Positions 11,411 through 23,998 of a stretch of DNA of 64,000 nucleotides are shown here, in pieces. Each line of letters begins with the position of its first letter. The stretch's first letter is position 1. A model generated the notes under the pieces. That model saw only the letters and a list, made by a program, of their open reading frames with translations, was not told where the DNA came from and did not search any database. Source of the DNA: Coenobita brevimanus (lineage: Eukaryota; Arthropoda; Malacostraca; Decapoda; Coenobitidae); NCBI GenBank assembly GCA_032717465.1, contig CM064683.1:33985542-34049541 (forward strand), read 5' to 3'. Position numbers and translations under genes: made by a program.

Positions 11411-11413
<3 letters not shown>

Positions 11414-11451
<38 letters not shown>

Positions 11452-11470
11452 GAGAGAGAGAGAGAGAGAG
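11414..11470. repeat. (TA)n-(AG)n tract, LINE tail and microsatellite
   Basis: A TA tract (11,414-11,448) marks the 3' end of the preceding LINE. It is followed by CAG and an AG tract to 11,470. Confidence 0.93.
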
Positions 11471-13902
11471 CGCTGGCCGAGCTCTATCGCGTATTTTTCG
11501 CGTGCTTTTAACCGGTAATCCTTCTTTACCTTTCTACAGCGCCTACCTCTTCTTATTCTTTCTCTTTCCGCTACTACTTCTGTTCCTCATTTTGTACACC
11601 TGTCTTCTTTTTCTACTTCTATCTTTATCTCCTTCCATCTCATTCTTCCTCTAATTCTACCTTTATCTTCCTCTCATACCTATATTTTCCTCTCCCACAT
11701 CATCTCCCTTCTCTTCTAATCTACTTTCTTCCACAAATTCCAGCATTTCGTGTTTCAGCTTTTTACGACATCGGTATAGGTCTGTCTGATCGAATAAAAG
11801 ATTCACATTTATTGTCAACATCTAAGGAATACACCTGTTCTACCACTTTCTTCCTCTTCTACCAGTATCTTTCTGCCCCTCTTCTGTCCCTTTCTTCCTC
11901 TTTGGCTACCTTGATCTGCTTTTCTGCAAAAGCCCACGAAATTCTCCGTCATATGTAATCCGTTTTTTTTTTTTTTTCGAATTCTATTCTCTAACTTTTC
12001 TAACGGACCTCTTCACACACACGCTTACTTTCTTTTCCTCTCTCTCATCACTTCCCCATTACTTCATTTTTCATCATTACATGACCATGAATACCTCCCT
12101 CTCATACGTTTCTCCACCCTTTATTGTTGCCGGGTAACTATATTTTTTACTGTAACGGGACATAGTCCAGTCTCTCTTCTTCTCTTCCTATATCATTTCT
12201 ACTATTTACTAAGCCTTTTTTTAATTTTCCACAGTCGCTCAAAAAGTATGTGAAAATATTTGCCTTTATATTCTGACAAATGGACGAAACTTTTGAGGAC
12301 ATTCTCTAAGAACTATTCATGATGTAAGCCTGCTGTTTTTAGCAATGAACCGTGAAGAAGGAATTTGATACAACATTATGACATACTCTCCATTCAGAAA
12401 CATAAATTTGCTTTAGGAAAAATCGCAAACAGCAATGACACTTACCGCGAAACCATCGATCACCTGGCTAAAGACAGTTTTTAGATCAAATATCGCTCGT
12501 TTCTTTCCGACGTCAATGAATTTTACCGTCACATATTTCTCCATCTTTTTTTACACACCTGGAGCGGGACGCCTTCCTTTGCTGCGATGAATGTAACTCA
12601 GGGATTCCAGTGCTTCATTATACAAACATCCTTCATTCCATCCTTGTGGGTGGAAAGGTTGGTGCACTGCTGAACTACAACTTAAACTTGCATTCCACTG
12701 AGTTCACATTCAGATGACCCTGGTGTTGCAGCAACTACGGTACTGCTACAGTTTGCGAAGTAGCCCAATTCCTCTCCTCATCTTTTCTTTCTACCATTTT
12801 CTTCTTCTACCTTTTTTTCTACTCCTACCTTATTCCTCCTGCTCTTCTTCAAAATATCACAAAATCCTTCGTGTGAAATATTTCCTCACAAGTTTTACAC
12901 AATTTTCATTAATCAAAGTCTATCATGTATTTTATTCCCTCTCCTTTATTTTATAACGTTTTCTCGTCTTCTGTCTCGTTTTTCCCCATCTTGAAAATCC
13001 AGTGAATGCCTCACGTCACATAATTTTCCCCTTTTTTACACTGATCACACACTATTCTCTCTCTTTTACTAACTTTTCTTCCCTTTTCCTTTACCCTCAT
13101 TTTCTCAAATCTACCTTTTCTCGACTTTTATCTCATTCATCCTCTCCTTCTTGACAATTCCTTGAATTACTTTGTGTCACCGATTTTTCCATCCTTTTAG
13201 GTAACATTGCATCTTTCCTTCATTAGGATAGGTCAGGTGACTCTCATCCACTCACTCGATGTAGTGTTACCTTCAAGCGAATGTGTACTGGGTGGCATGC
13301 CAAATTGTTTCCTGTAACCTAGAAACCATTTACGTGGCTGCGCGGTAACCACTCCTGGTGTTCAGATGAGTTAAGGCCCTCCAACCTGATGGAGCCTGTT
13401 CAGGTATCCATCTAAGCAGTGGTATGAGCAGTGATCACATAATGCCAAACAAGATTAATGACCCTGATCACTCCAACCTTAAATGTCGGGAGTAACTAGC
13501 CTAGCCTACACAGCTGCTGATGTAAAAACAAATCGGGTGATAGAAGGATGGACAGGCTTTTCTTTCTTTTACTACCTCACTCCTTTCCCCTTCAATGTGT
13601 TTTTTTTCACTATCATTTTGCTCTTTCTATCTCTTTCTTCAAAATCTACAAATTCCTCCGCGCCACATACATCTTAGCCTTTCTACAACAGCGTTTTCAT
13701 CTAAATATCTCCTCCCTGTTCTTTCCTCTCTTTTGCAACCTCACCCCTTTTTTCCCTCTTCTTCTACCTCATTTTTCCCTTTGTTTTGCAAAATCCTACA
13801 AATTCCTTCACGTCATTTTTTTCGCCATTCACTTAAGGCCAACAGCTCATCACTGTAGTCCATTTTAACTTGCAAGCCAAAACTCAGATGTAGGCTACAC
13901 TT

Positions 13903-13908
<6 letters not shown>
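11471..13908. repeat. Pyrimidine-rich sequence with degenerate long-period repeat
   Basis: No gene is recognised. A diverged word of the type AAAATCCWRYRAATTCCTTCRCGTCAC recurs near 12,850, 12,996, 13,155, 13,640 and 13,790. Spacings are near 150 bp or about three times that, within CTTCTTTTTCC-rich filler. This fits an old, decayed tandem array. The Phe/Ser/Leu-rich frames at 12,714-12,956 and 13,483-13,868 are compositional. Confidence 0.5.

Positions 13909-13985
<77 letters not shown>
13909..13985. repeat. (CT)n-(CA)n compound microsatellite
   Basis: A CT tract (13,909-13,943) runs directly into a CA tract (to 13,985). Confidence 0.98.
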
Positions 13986-14854
<869 letters not shown>

Positions 14855-14899
14855 CTTACTAATTGTTCTTACCTAACTGTATCTTTACAGGAACGAGTC

Positions 14900-15591
14900 A
14901 AGCTCGTACTGTCCCGTGTATTAAACCATTTTCATCATACTTATCCTTAAATTTATGAATTGTTTTGGCACAAACTATTGCATTCAGGAGTGCATTCCAC
15001 TGATCAATTGCCCTAATTGGGAAACTGAATTTCCTAAGGTCTTTATCACCTCTATTTTTGTGTAGTTTTTTGCAGTGTCCTCTTTTTGATGCTTCCCCAT
15101 AGGTTACATACTCATTTGTCTATTTTCTCCTTCCCTGAGAAGCATTAATATAGCATAATCATGTCTCCTCTTTTCCTTCACTCTTGTAGTGTTGGTAGGT
15201 TGTTTTTCTAGTATTTCTTCATAGCTTAGATAGCTTAAGCTTGGTACCCATCTTGTAGCGGTCCTTGAACTTTTTCAATCTTATCTATGTGTTCTTTGAG
15301 ATGAGGATTCCAGACTACTGATACATAATCCAAGGTTGGTCAGATGAATGATGTTATCTTTCTCAGCATGTCTTCATTTGTATATATGAATCCCAGTCTC
15401 ATATTAGCAGGCTGCGTATACGTGTTATGTACCTTCTCGCTGATGTGGCCAGCCGGAGATAGTCTGTTATTGATAATAACTCCTAGGTCCGTCTCCCTTT
15501 CTGATATTTGTAGGGTTGAATTTTCTAACTTATAATCACAGTCTGGTCTGTATTTACTTTTCCCAAACTTAATTACATGACACTTGTCCAA
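14900..15591 (-). pseudogene. LINE ORF2 RT C-terminal remnant
   Basis: The frame at 15,591-15,340 (DKCHVIKFGKSKYRPDCDYK, ISERETDLGVIINNRLSPAG, ANMRLGFIYTNEDMLRKI) is the segment that follows the RT catalytic core in CR1/L2-type LINEs. Beyond the stop, the homology continues through LDYVSVVWNPHLKEHIDKIE, then frameshifted pieces, to KFSFPIRAIDQWNALLNAIV near 15,000. The catalytic ADD box is not present in this copy. Confidence 0.78.
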
Positions 15592-16025
15592 GTGTTTGTT
15601 TTGGAAGGCATGTATAAACTTGCCACAATTATTTTCCCTTCAGATGTGTTAATCTGTACTGCAGTCATTTCTACTTGTGATGGCATTTCTAGTTCTGCTT
15701 CTTTTACTTGTGGATTTTTCTTTGTTAGTATTATAATTCCTTTTCTTTCTTTTTTTTTATTTCTATCTCTTATCCATATATCGTAGTCCTCTAAGTTTAG
15801 GGTATCATATGATATCCTTGGGGTTAATTTTGTTTCAGTTAGGCAAATACTAGGTGGTTCCTTTTCTTTGGTATAGTCTTTCATCTCGAATAATCTAGAT
15901 ACTATTCCAGTTACATTTGTGTACATCAACTTTATCATCTTCTGTACATCTTGCCATAGTTTGAGTCTTCTTTCTTCTTTTTTATCCCCTGTTGGTAATA
16001 TACCACTTTCATACCTGCAATCCAA
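15573..16025 (-). pseudogene. LINE ORF2 endonuclease start
   Basis: The 150-codon frame contains the start of an APE-type endonuclease: MYTNVTGIVSRLFEMKDYTK resembles the usual N-terminal strand and Asn motif, and PPSICLTETKLTPRISYDTL holds the catalytic ETK box. IIILTKKNPQ and KIIVASLYMPSKTNTWTSVM follow. The SDH end of the domain and most of the RT are missing, because the sequence jumps to the RT C-terminus directly afterwards (15,591 down to 15,340). The region upstream in the same frame (about 16,025-16,147) belongs to the end of ORF1. Confidence 0.8.
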
Positions 16026-16150
16026 TTACTTTGTAAAAAAAATATTACTCTTCTCTTCCACTAATCTTTCCTCGTTCTTTGTTTTTGCTTCCTCCCTCTT
16101 CTCCCTTAGTAATCCCCTATACTCTCGAGTTAGGCATCTTATTAACCATA

Positions 16151-17084
16151 CAGTAGTGCACCAACTTTCGCTACAGCAGGATTCGCGGAATCCACTTTCG
16201 CGGCATGCACCAAATATTCCCTAACTTCCACTTTCGCTTGAAAAAAATCGATTTTCGCGCACAAATTTTGGGTTTGGGACAATATTTTGAACTTTGAATT
16301 TCCTGCACCGCCCGCCCGCAACCCACCGCCATCTTGAATGACGTCATGTCAACACTCTGTCCACCCATTCCCGCCATTGTGAACGAGCGTGCTAGCTCCA
16401 TTGTGCTGGAGTCTCACGGTTCAATGGCCTCTACTATACCTGGTAGTGTGGGTAAAGGGCCTGGTGGTGTGGGGGGAGAGCCTGGTGGTGTGGGGGGAGG
16501 GCCGGGAGGCAGTGGTGGTGATAAAAAGTGGCCGGGACATTCAAGGTCGGGAGGAAAGGCCAGGGCTAAAAGAGAGTATCGTGTTGGAGTGAAGAAACGG
16601 CAGTACAATAATGAAATGAAAAGGAAGATAGTTGAGCACATGGACAAGGGCGCAAAAAACAGTGAAATCTGCCGTATATTTAACATCCCAGAATCGACAG
16701 TGCGTGGTATGAGGAAACAGCATGGTGATAGCGAGGCAGCAAGAGGTGGCGCCAATAAGTCTGGCGTGGCTAAATAAGCCCGCCACGCGCCTCGGATACT
16801 TACCCCCAACATCCATTAAACACCTCAACCTGGTCTCTGTGGTATGTTTCTCCTCATATAATGTGTACTGTACAGTTTTTATTGTTTGTATCTCACAATG
16901 CAATGTACAATAGTGATTTGATGTACTGTATTGCAAGTGAAAATGAAAATCTGATGTTACTTTAGGATAACCGGGAACCAATTAGCCTTTTTGCCATAAA
17001 GACAATGCCCCAACTTTCGCTAATTCCACTTTCGCGCATTATTTTTGGACCCAATTAGGCGCGAAAATTGGTACTTTTTTTTTT
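16151..17084 (+). mobile_element. Tigger/pogo-type DNA transposon, internally deleted
   Basis: The element starts with CAGTAGTGCACCAACTTTCG directly after a TA (16,149-16,150). It ends in an inverted counterpart, GCGAAAATTGGTAC (17,061-17,074), plus a T-run and TA near 17,085. The shared inverted word is ACCAAYTTTCGC. GCGAAAG/CTTTCGC words are repeated just inside both ends. The only coding part is an N-terminal DNA-binding region (16,424-16,777). The DDE nuclease region is absent. It interrupts the minus-strand CR1/L2-type LINE. Confidence 0.78.
16334..16777 (+). pseudogene. Tigger-like transposase, DNA-binding N-terminus only
   Basis: The open frame encodes a Gly-rich start (GKGPGGVGGEPGGVGGGPGG) and then a psq/CENP-B-type helix-turn-helix: KRKIVEHMDKGAKNSEICRI and FNIPESTVRGMRKQ. 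A likely start is the Met at 16,424 (ATGGCCTCTACTATACC), with the upstream Met at 16,334 as an alternative. Normal Tigger transposases continue with a second HTH and a DDE_1 nuclease. Here the frame stops 36 bp after the HTH region, so the product, if made, could bind DNA but not cut it. It lies within recognisable element ends. Confidence 0.75.
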
Positions 17085-17329
17085 TAATTCCACTTTTCCA
17101 TTAGTTTGTTGGCATTTCTTAATATATCCTCTCCTGTTTGCACTCTGGAAGGTTGCTTTCAGAGGCCTTGACTTATTTCTCTCATATTTCGCCAGCTTTT
17201 TATGTTATTCTATATCTTTATCACAGATATCCTCTGATACTTCCTTCGGTATGTTCATTATATTTTCTATCTCCTTTTTGTCCCTTGAGATTTTTTTTTT
17301 TTCTTCTTCACCTGTGCCACTGATTACTA

Positions 17330-17605
17330 ATTTAATTCAACTGATAGTTCATTTAGTGTTGCGACTTTTTTGTTGAGCCTCTTTATTAATTCATTTTTTC
17401 CCTTCTGTTTCTGTAGCTCCTTCTTAATTTCCTCTATTTCCATTTGAAAAGTTCTCTCTAGTTTATTTACTTTTTCAACTAATTTATTTTAAGTTTCCTT
17501 TTCAACCAGGTCTGGGTAGAAGTCTCCATCCTGTTTTTTATCTTTGTCTCTTCCCTTAGCACCTTCTAAAGGCACCTTTCTAAAATATGAATCCATCTTA
17601 AAGAA
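17330..17605 (-). pseudogene. LINE ORF1 coiled-coil remnant
   Basis: On the minus strand, a start at about 17,596 gives MDSYFRKVPLEGAKGRDKDK. A stop then interrupts a heptad-rich segment (NKLVEKVNKLERTFQMEIEE, followed by IKKELQKQKG). A charged, coiled-coil N-terminus of this kind is usual for LINE ORF1 proteins that bind element RNA. No RRM or zinc knuckle is visible. The assignment rests on position upstream of the endonuclease and on composition. Confidence 0.55.
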
Positions 17606-17846
17606 AAGAAAATCACTATTTACAGTTGTTGCATCTCTGTCGTCTGCTCGCCTTGGTGTTGTCTAGCTGATGTAAGGAAACTCGGCAAATTCTTGGATAC
17701 TGATTAATAGATGTTAACTTAAAGGCTACACTTTTTTTGCTATTGCTTGTTTTACTGTGTTGGATCATCAATTAAATTAGCCTAAACGAGCTTGACCCAT
17801 AAATAGATACAACTTAAGTACCGTATCCCCAGAGAGGAACTCAGTG
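17606..17846. other. No gene recognised
   Basis: AT-rich spacer between the LINE 5' end and the inverted repeat arm. Confidence 0.5.
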
Positions 17847-18156
17847 ATGTACAGACGTAGGAATAAGTTCGTTTCCTTTTCCCTGGACTAAGGTGTTTGT
17901 AACACTGCTCGATGGAGAGGTAACCCCCCCTACTCCCTTCTTCATAGTCCCACACTCCCACCAAACCCCCCCACTTTTCTCTCCGACCCCATAACCCCAT
18001 CCGGTACCCTCCATACTCTGGCTCACAGCCAGCTTGGGGTTTCTGTAGCTCAAGCACCTCTAATTACGTGTAGTTCGAACAACTAATAAAGGAAGAGTAC
18101 AGTATTTATTATAAACCAAGTTAGGCAAAGGTGTACTACAAAGTGTGTGTGTGTGT

Positions 18157-18187
<31 letters not shown>
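17847..18187 (-). repeat. Left arm of large inverted repeat
   Basis: The arm pairs with 19,690-20,072. It contains GGGTTTCTGTAGCTCAAGCA, a run matching the opposite arm's TGCTTGAACTACAGAAACCC, and ends in a GTGTG-AAA-GAGAG tract mirrored by CTCTC-TTT-CACAC. An open frame on the minus strand (18,057-17,782) has a counterpart in the other arm. Confidence 0.9.
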
Positions 18188-20072
<1,885 letters not shown>

Positions 20073-20093
20073 GTACGTCCAGCTCGTCTGCTC

Positions 20094-20096
<3 letters not shown>

Positions 20097-20185
<89 letters not shown>
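20097..20185. repeat. (GT)n microsatellite
   Basis: About 44 GT units. Confidence 0.98.
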
Positions 20186-20186
<1 letters not shown>

Positions 20187-20189
20187 TGA

Positions 20190-20463
20190 CGAATTAGCTC
20201 AAACACTTTTCGTACAATTTAAACCAGACCTCGTGGCAAGGTAGAAGGATGACCCATGTGGAATCTTATTTTGTAAATGATAGGTCAAAGGTCAAGGTCA
20301 CAGGAATAAGTAGAACGTTCATCCAGCAAAATCGACTTATTCGGTTTTCATTCAGGATCGATGAAACCTGGGGGAGGGGTTAAGGGTAAGTCAAGAATGA
20401 AGTGACTCAGTTTTTAGAGCAAACAGTCAAAGGTTAAGGTCATAGAACAAGTTAAAAATTCGG

Positions 20464-20529
<66 letters not shown>

Positions 20530-20925
20530 CATAACAAAATAAAAAGCTATTTTTCTCCAATTTTAACCGAACTTCACGGCAATGTTGAGGGTCAATCAAG
20601 GCGTAAGCCTTTTGCTTAGGAACGATAGGTCGAAGGACATGGTCACATAGCAAGAACAATTTGAATCGTATTCATCCGATGTAAACTAAACTTTATGGAA
20701 GGGTTCAGGCAAAAACATGAAAAAGATTAAATTATGAGCACAATCAAAGTTTTAGATCACAGAGAAAGGTCAAATGTTAAAATCAATGGGTAACGCCAAT
20801 TCAAGCAGCACTGATCTGATTTGATGAGATGGTTAAGGGAGGTTCTGCACACGAATGAGGTAATTCAGTTTTAAGAGTAATCTGTGATAGGTTAAGGTCA
20901 CAGTCAAATGTTCGGACCTTAGACC
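20190..20925 (+). repeat. Degenerate tandem array with AGGTCA direct repeats
   Basis: Modules of very roughly 130-200 bp carry ATAGGTCAAAGGTCAAGGTC (about 20,281), GTCAAAGGTTAAGGTCATAG (about 20,427), ATAGGTCGAAGGACATGGTC (about 20,625), AAAGGTCAAATG (about 20,766) and ATAGGTTAAGGTCACAG (about 20,888). Shared flanks of the type AACCGAACTTCACGGCAATG and GACCTCGTGGCAAGG precede the motif. It resembles a widespread invertebrate and fish repeat with AGGTCAAAGGTCA. One module is split by a GT tract (20,466-20,527). Confidence 0.65.
20466..20527. repeat. (GT)n microsatellite
   Basis: About 31 GT units inside the AGGTCA-repeat array. Confidence 0.98.
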
Positions 20926-21340
20926 AGTTAGTGTGCGCGGGTATTGCAGTCGCTGAATGTTCCTTCTTGTATTTCATTTTTGTTATTTCCGGACGATTTT
21001 TTTTTTTTCAGCTTAAAGTGAAAATTTTCGAACTGACGGGGACAGATATACCCGTAATTAACCCGCAATTCAACCCTAACAAGGTTGTAAAGATGTAAAT
21101 GATGTCTTCTGCCTGAATGAAAACTGTAATGAGATTGATAGATAGACAGATAGGTAGGAAGATAGATAGGTAAGGAGAGAGAGAGAGAGAGAGAGAGAGA
21201 TGGTGTGAATGATAGGGTTATGAGGGTGGTGCTAGCGATATGGGTGCTTTGATGAGTGATGAGAGTGGTGGTGCAAGTTTGCGGATGGTACGAATGATGA
21301 CCTGGTTCGGTCGGTGTGAGTGGAGAAAATGGTGATGCTG

Positions 21341-21342
<2 letters not shown>
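20926..21342. other. No gene recognised; GATA and GA tracts
   Basis: Contains imperfect GATAGACAGATAGG units (about 21,135-21,175) and a GA tract (21,175-21,200). The (TTA)n tract follows. Confidence 0.6.

Positions 21343-21391
<49 letters not shown>
21343..21391. repeat. (TTA)n microsatellite
   Basis: About 16 TTA units. Confidence 0.98.
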
Positions 21392-21393
<2 letters not shown>

Positions 21394-21426
21394 TCCCAGT
21401 GTAACAAGAAATATGTGGTAGGACAC

Positions 21427-22101
21427 TCATCGATTGAGTTAGGATAATAACAAAGGATTTAGGTGAATACTGGGGATTAGGAAGGGCAGCGGCCGCACAG
21501 ATCAGATATTCGTTCTAAGGTGTTTAGTGAAAAAGCATCTAGAGAAGGAAGAGAATTACCACGTTGTCTGCATGGATCTGGAGACAGAATTTGGCAGAGT
21601 GGATGGACAGGGAATGTGGAAGAAGCTAAAAATATATGGAGTAGATGAGAAGCTGCTGAATCCTGTGAAGAGTATGTATCAGTGTGCTAGGATTGCAGTG
21701 CATGTGGATAATGAATTGGGTTCTTTAATCTGAGTTTTCGATTGAAGCAAGGGTGTGTCATGCCTCCGTGGTTCAAATTTTATATGGATAGAGTTAAAAG
21801 AAAAATATTAGGTAAGGTAGTGGATGTTGGTGTGTCTCTAATGATAGAGGGTAGGATGTGGAAACATCCTTTTCTGTTGTTTACTGACGATACTTTATTG
21901 TTAAATAAAAAATGTGAGATGCAAAGCTAGGTGAACAGTTTGTGAGTGTATGTAAGAAACAGAATCTAAAAGTGAATGTGGGTAAAAGTGAAGTTCTGGT
22001 CTTTAAGAGTAATGAAGGCATGACATGCACAATGAGGTTGGAAGGTGAGGAAACGGAGAGTGTAAGTGCAATCAAGTTCTTGGGTAGTGTGGTGAATAAG
22101 T
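21427..22101 (+). mobile_element. RTE-like LINE family A, fragment (copy 2), cut by LTR element
   Basis: Decayed RT homologous to the 3.07-kb copy: AQIRYSF, DLETEFGRVDGQGMWKKLKI, YGVDEKLLNPVKSMYQCARI, QGCVMPPW, LLFTDDTLLL, then frame-shifted KLNVGKSEVLVFKS-like and TMRLEGEETESVSAIKFLGS stretches. It ends within that last motif exactly where the LTR retrotransposon starts (TGTTAAGAAG at 22,104). Thr replaces the usual Ala before DD. Stops and at least two frame changes make it nonfunctional. The expected continuation was not found beyond the 3' LTR. Confidence 0.88.
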
Positions 22102-23019
22102 AATGTTAAGAAGCGAGATTTGTCAGTTAGTTGTTCGAGAAGCATTTCGACGTTTCCAGATGTTTACAGTGGTTTCGGTATGAGCCAGTGTTGCCAGTTT
22201 ACCTGCTTGTTGTGAGCGTAGTTATTTCGTAAGTTGTACATTAATTTGTGTTCTTTTTCTTTATAATGTTTTATTTATGTGATTGTTTGTAAAATTATGT
22301 TATTTAAATTCGTATGGTAAATGATTTTAAGTGTCATGTAATGTGATACACCTCTGGCATATTCTAATGTCTCCGAGTTGGCAACTGTTGTTCTCGAGAA
22401 ATGTAGCCGTTTCTCGAATAATGCAACGTTATAAGATGGGGTAGAGATTATTACAAGTTTTGTCGGGTTTCAGGTCAGCTTGAGTGAAGTGCAGTCGATT
22501 TTGGTTCAATCTGAGTGTAGTGTGGTGTCAGTGCAGTGTCAGTGAAGATTGTATTTTTTTTTTTTTTTTTTTTGGTGCTTGTGAAAACAGTGGCAAACAG
22601 TGTCGTGTTACTGAGGTTTGTATATCATTGGTACTTGAGAAAAAAGTGAAATGTTGCCAAGCATTAAGTGTAATAACTGTGAAGTGTTGTTAAACATTAA
22701 ATGTAATTGCAATCAGTAAAGCGTGTATAGCTCCAGTGCTTGTAAGAGTAGTAAAGAGAAGTTGGAAAGCATTAAGTGGAATTATTTGGAAGATAAAGAC
22801 AGTGAACTTTAACCCCTTAACCGCGGGGCGTCACTTTCGTGACGCTCGGCTACAATGGATCATACCGCGGGGCGTCACTTTTGTGATTCTGTGTTATTTT
22901 GAATTATCCCGGGCTCTCAAGTGGTGGCTTGTATCATATATCAGTACTGCCAATGTTCAACACTAGTCAGCACTCCAAATCTCATCTGTACTCCCATCCA
23001 TTGTTGACATTTTAGCTAT

Positions 23020-23956
23020 TTTAACCCCTTCCTGACTCCCCTCCCTACCTGCCCTCCATTACCCTCTCCTCTCACCTCCCACGCCGCGCTGCGCTACGGA
23101 AATTTCCCCCTTCTCTTTCCACAGATTTCATCCATTGAAATAAGGCCTATGCCCTATATTTTTACCCAATAATATATACCAAAAAAAACAGGTAAGTGAT
23201 AGTGTTATACTCCAGAAATTGCCTAATTATCACCTGACAACACCTCACGTGCATTCATTCGCTACATTACCACGGTAATTTCCCCTTTGATTTATGCCTT
23301 GTAATCGATGTCTGTAATAAAAATATATATCAGAAAGGAAGGGAGAATCCTAATTGACATTTACAGTCACCTGGAACTACCTATTTCTATATTTATTGCC
23401 GAGATTTTCTACCTATAAAAAATTAGCATGTAAGTTAGCAGCAGTAAGCCTAAAGTGTCATTGTCAACCCTTCCCTTCTCAGATAATTTACCCCCTTCTT
23501 GACTCCCCTCCCTACTTGCCCTCCATTACCCTCTCCTCTCACCTCCCACGCCCCGCGCTGCGCTACGGAAATTTCCCTCTTCTTTTTCCACAGATTTCAT
23601 CCATTGAAATAAGCCCTATGCCCAATATTTTTACCCAATAATATATACCAAAAAAAAAACAGGTAAGTGATAGTGTTATACTCCTGAAATTGCCCAATTA
23701 TCACCTGACAAAACCTCACGTGCATTCATTCGCTACATTACCACGGTAATTTCCCCTTTGATTTATGCCTTGTAATCGATGTCTGTAATAAAAATATATA
23801 TCAGAAAGGAAGGGAGAATCCTAATTGACATTTACATTCACCTGGAAGTACCTATTTCTTTATTTATTGCCGAGATTTTCTACCTATAAAAAATTAGCCT
23901 GTAAGTTAGCAGCAGTCAGCCTAAAGTGTCATTGTCAACCCTTCCCTTCTCAGATA
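23020..23956 (+). repeat. Two-copy tandem repeat (about 470 bp) upstream of the piggyBac transposase
   Basis: CTGACTCCCCTCCCTAC near 23,032 recurs near 23,499, and CCCTTCCCTTCTCAGATAA near 23,467 recurs near 23,938. The copies are nearly identical with a few small indels. They lie between the left terminus and the start codon, so the duplication lengthens the leader or promoter region without touching the protein. Confidence 0.93.
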
Positions 23957-23998
23957 AGCCGCGGCTTTTAGTTCCTTGTCCTCCACTGCAGAGACAAC

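Larger units (their letters stand above)
8690..11448 (+). mobile_element. RTE-like LINE, family B, 5'-truncated
   Basis: This non-LTR retrotransposon starts inside the apurinic endonuclease domain, whose C-terminal SDHYLVEGKL motif is present. It continues through a basic/coiled linker, the full reverse transcriptase and the C-terminal GRPRIGWMDSVKRALDARG region, then about 300 bp of 3' UTR. It ends in a TA-repeat tail (11,414-11,448). Two single-base frameshifts (near 9165 and near 9720) split the frame into three open pieces (8669-9199, 9166-9732, 9734-11,107). Otherwise the coding region is remarkably open, which suggests a young copy. It clearly differs from family A (3.07, 47.5 and 56.8 kb): the C terminus (MDRVRNDEVRRRTGVV) and the tail are different. 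Confidence 0.9.
14860..17605 (-). mobile_element. CR1/L2-type LINE with ORF1, internally deleted and interrupted
   Basis: Read on the minus strand, the element starts near 17,605 with an ORF1-like coiled coil (MDSYFRKVPLEGAKGRD, EKVNKLERTFQMEIEEIKKE). It is broken by a Tigger/pogo insertion (17,084-16,151), resumes at 16,147 (LIRCLTREYRGLLREKREEA), and begins ORF2 with the endonuclease start (KLMYTNVTGIVSRLFEMKDY, ICLTETKL). A large internal deletion then joins the endonuclease (near 15,590) to the RT C-terminus (DKCHVIKFGKSKYRPDCDY, ETDLGVIINNRLSPAGHI). The 3' end carries the KDLRKFSFPIRAIDQWNALL-type motif typical of CR1/L2-superfamily LINEs, at about 14,950-15,050. Several stops and frameshifts are present. 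Placement in the CR1/L2 superfamily rests on those terminal motifs. Finer classification was not possible. Confidence 0.83.
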
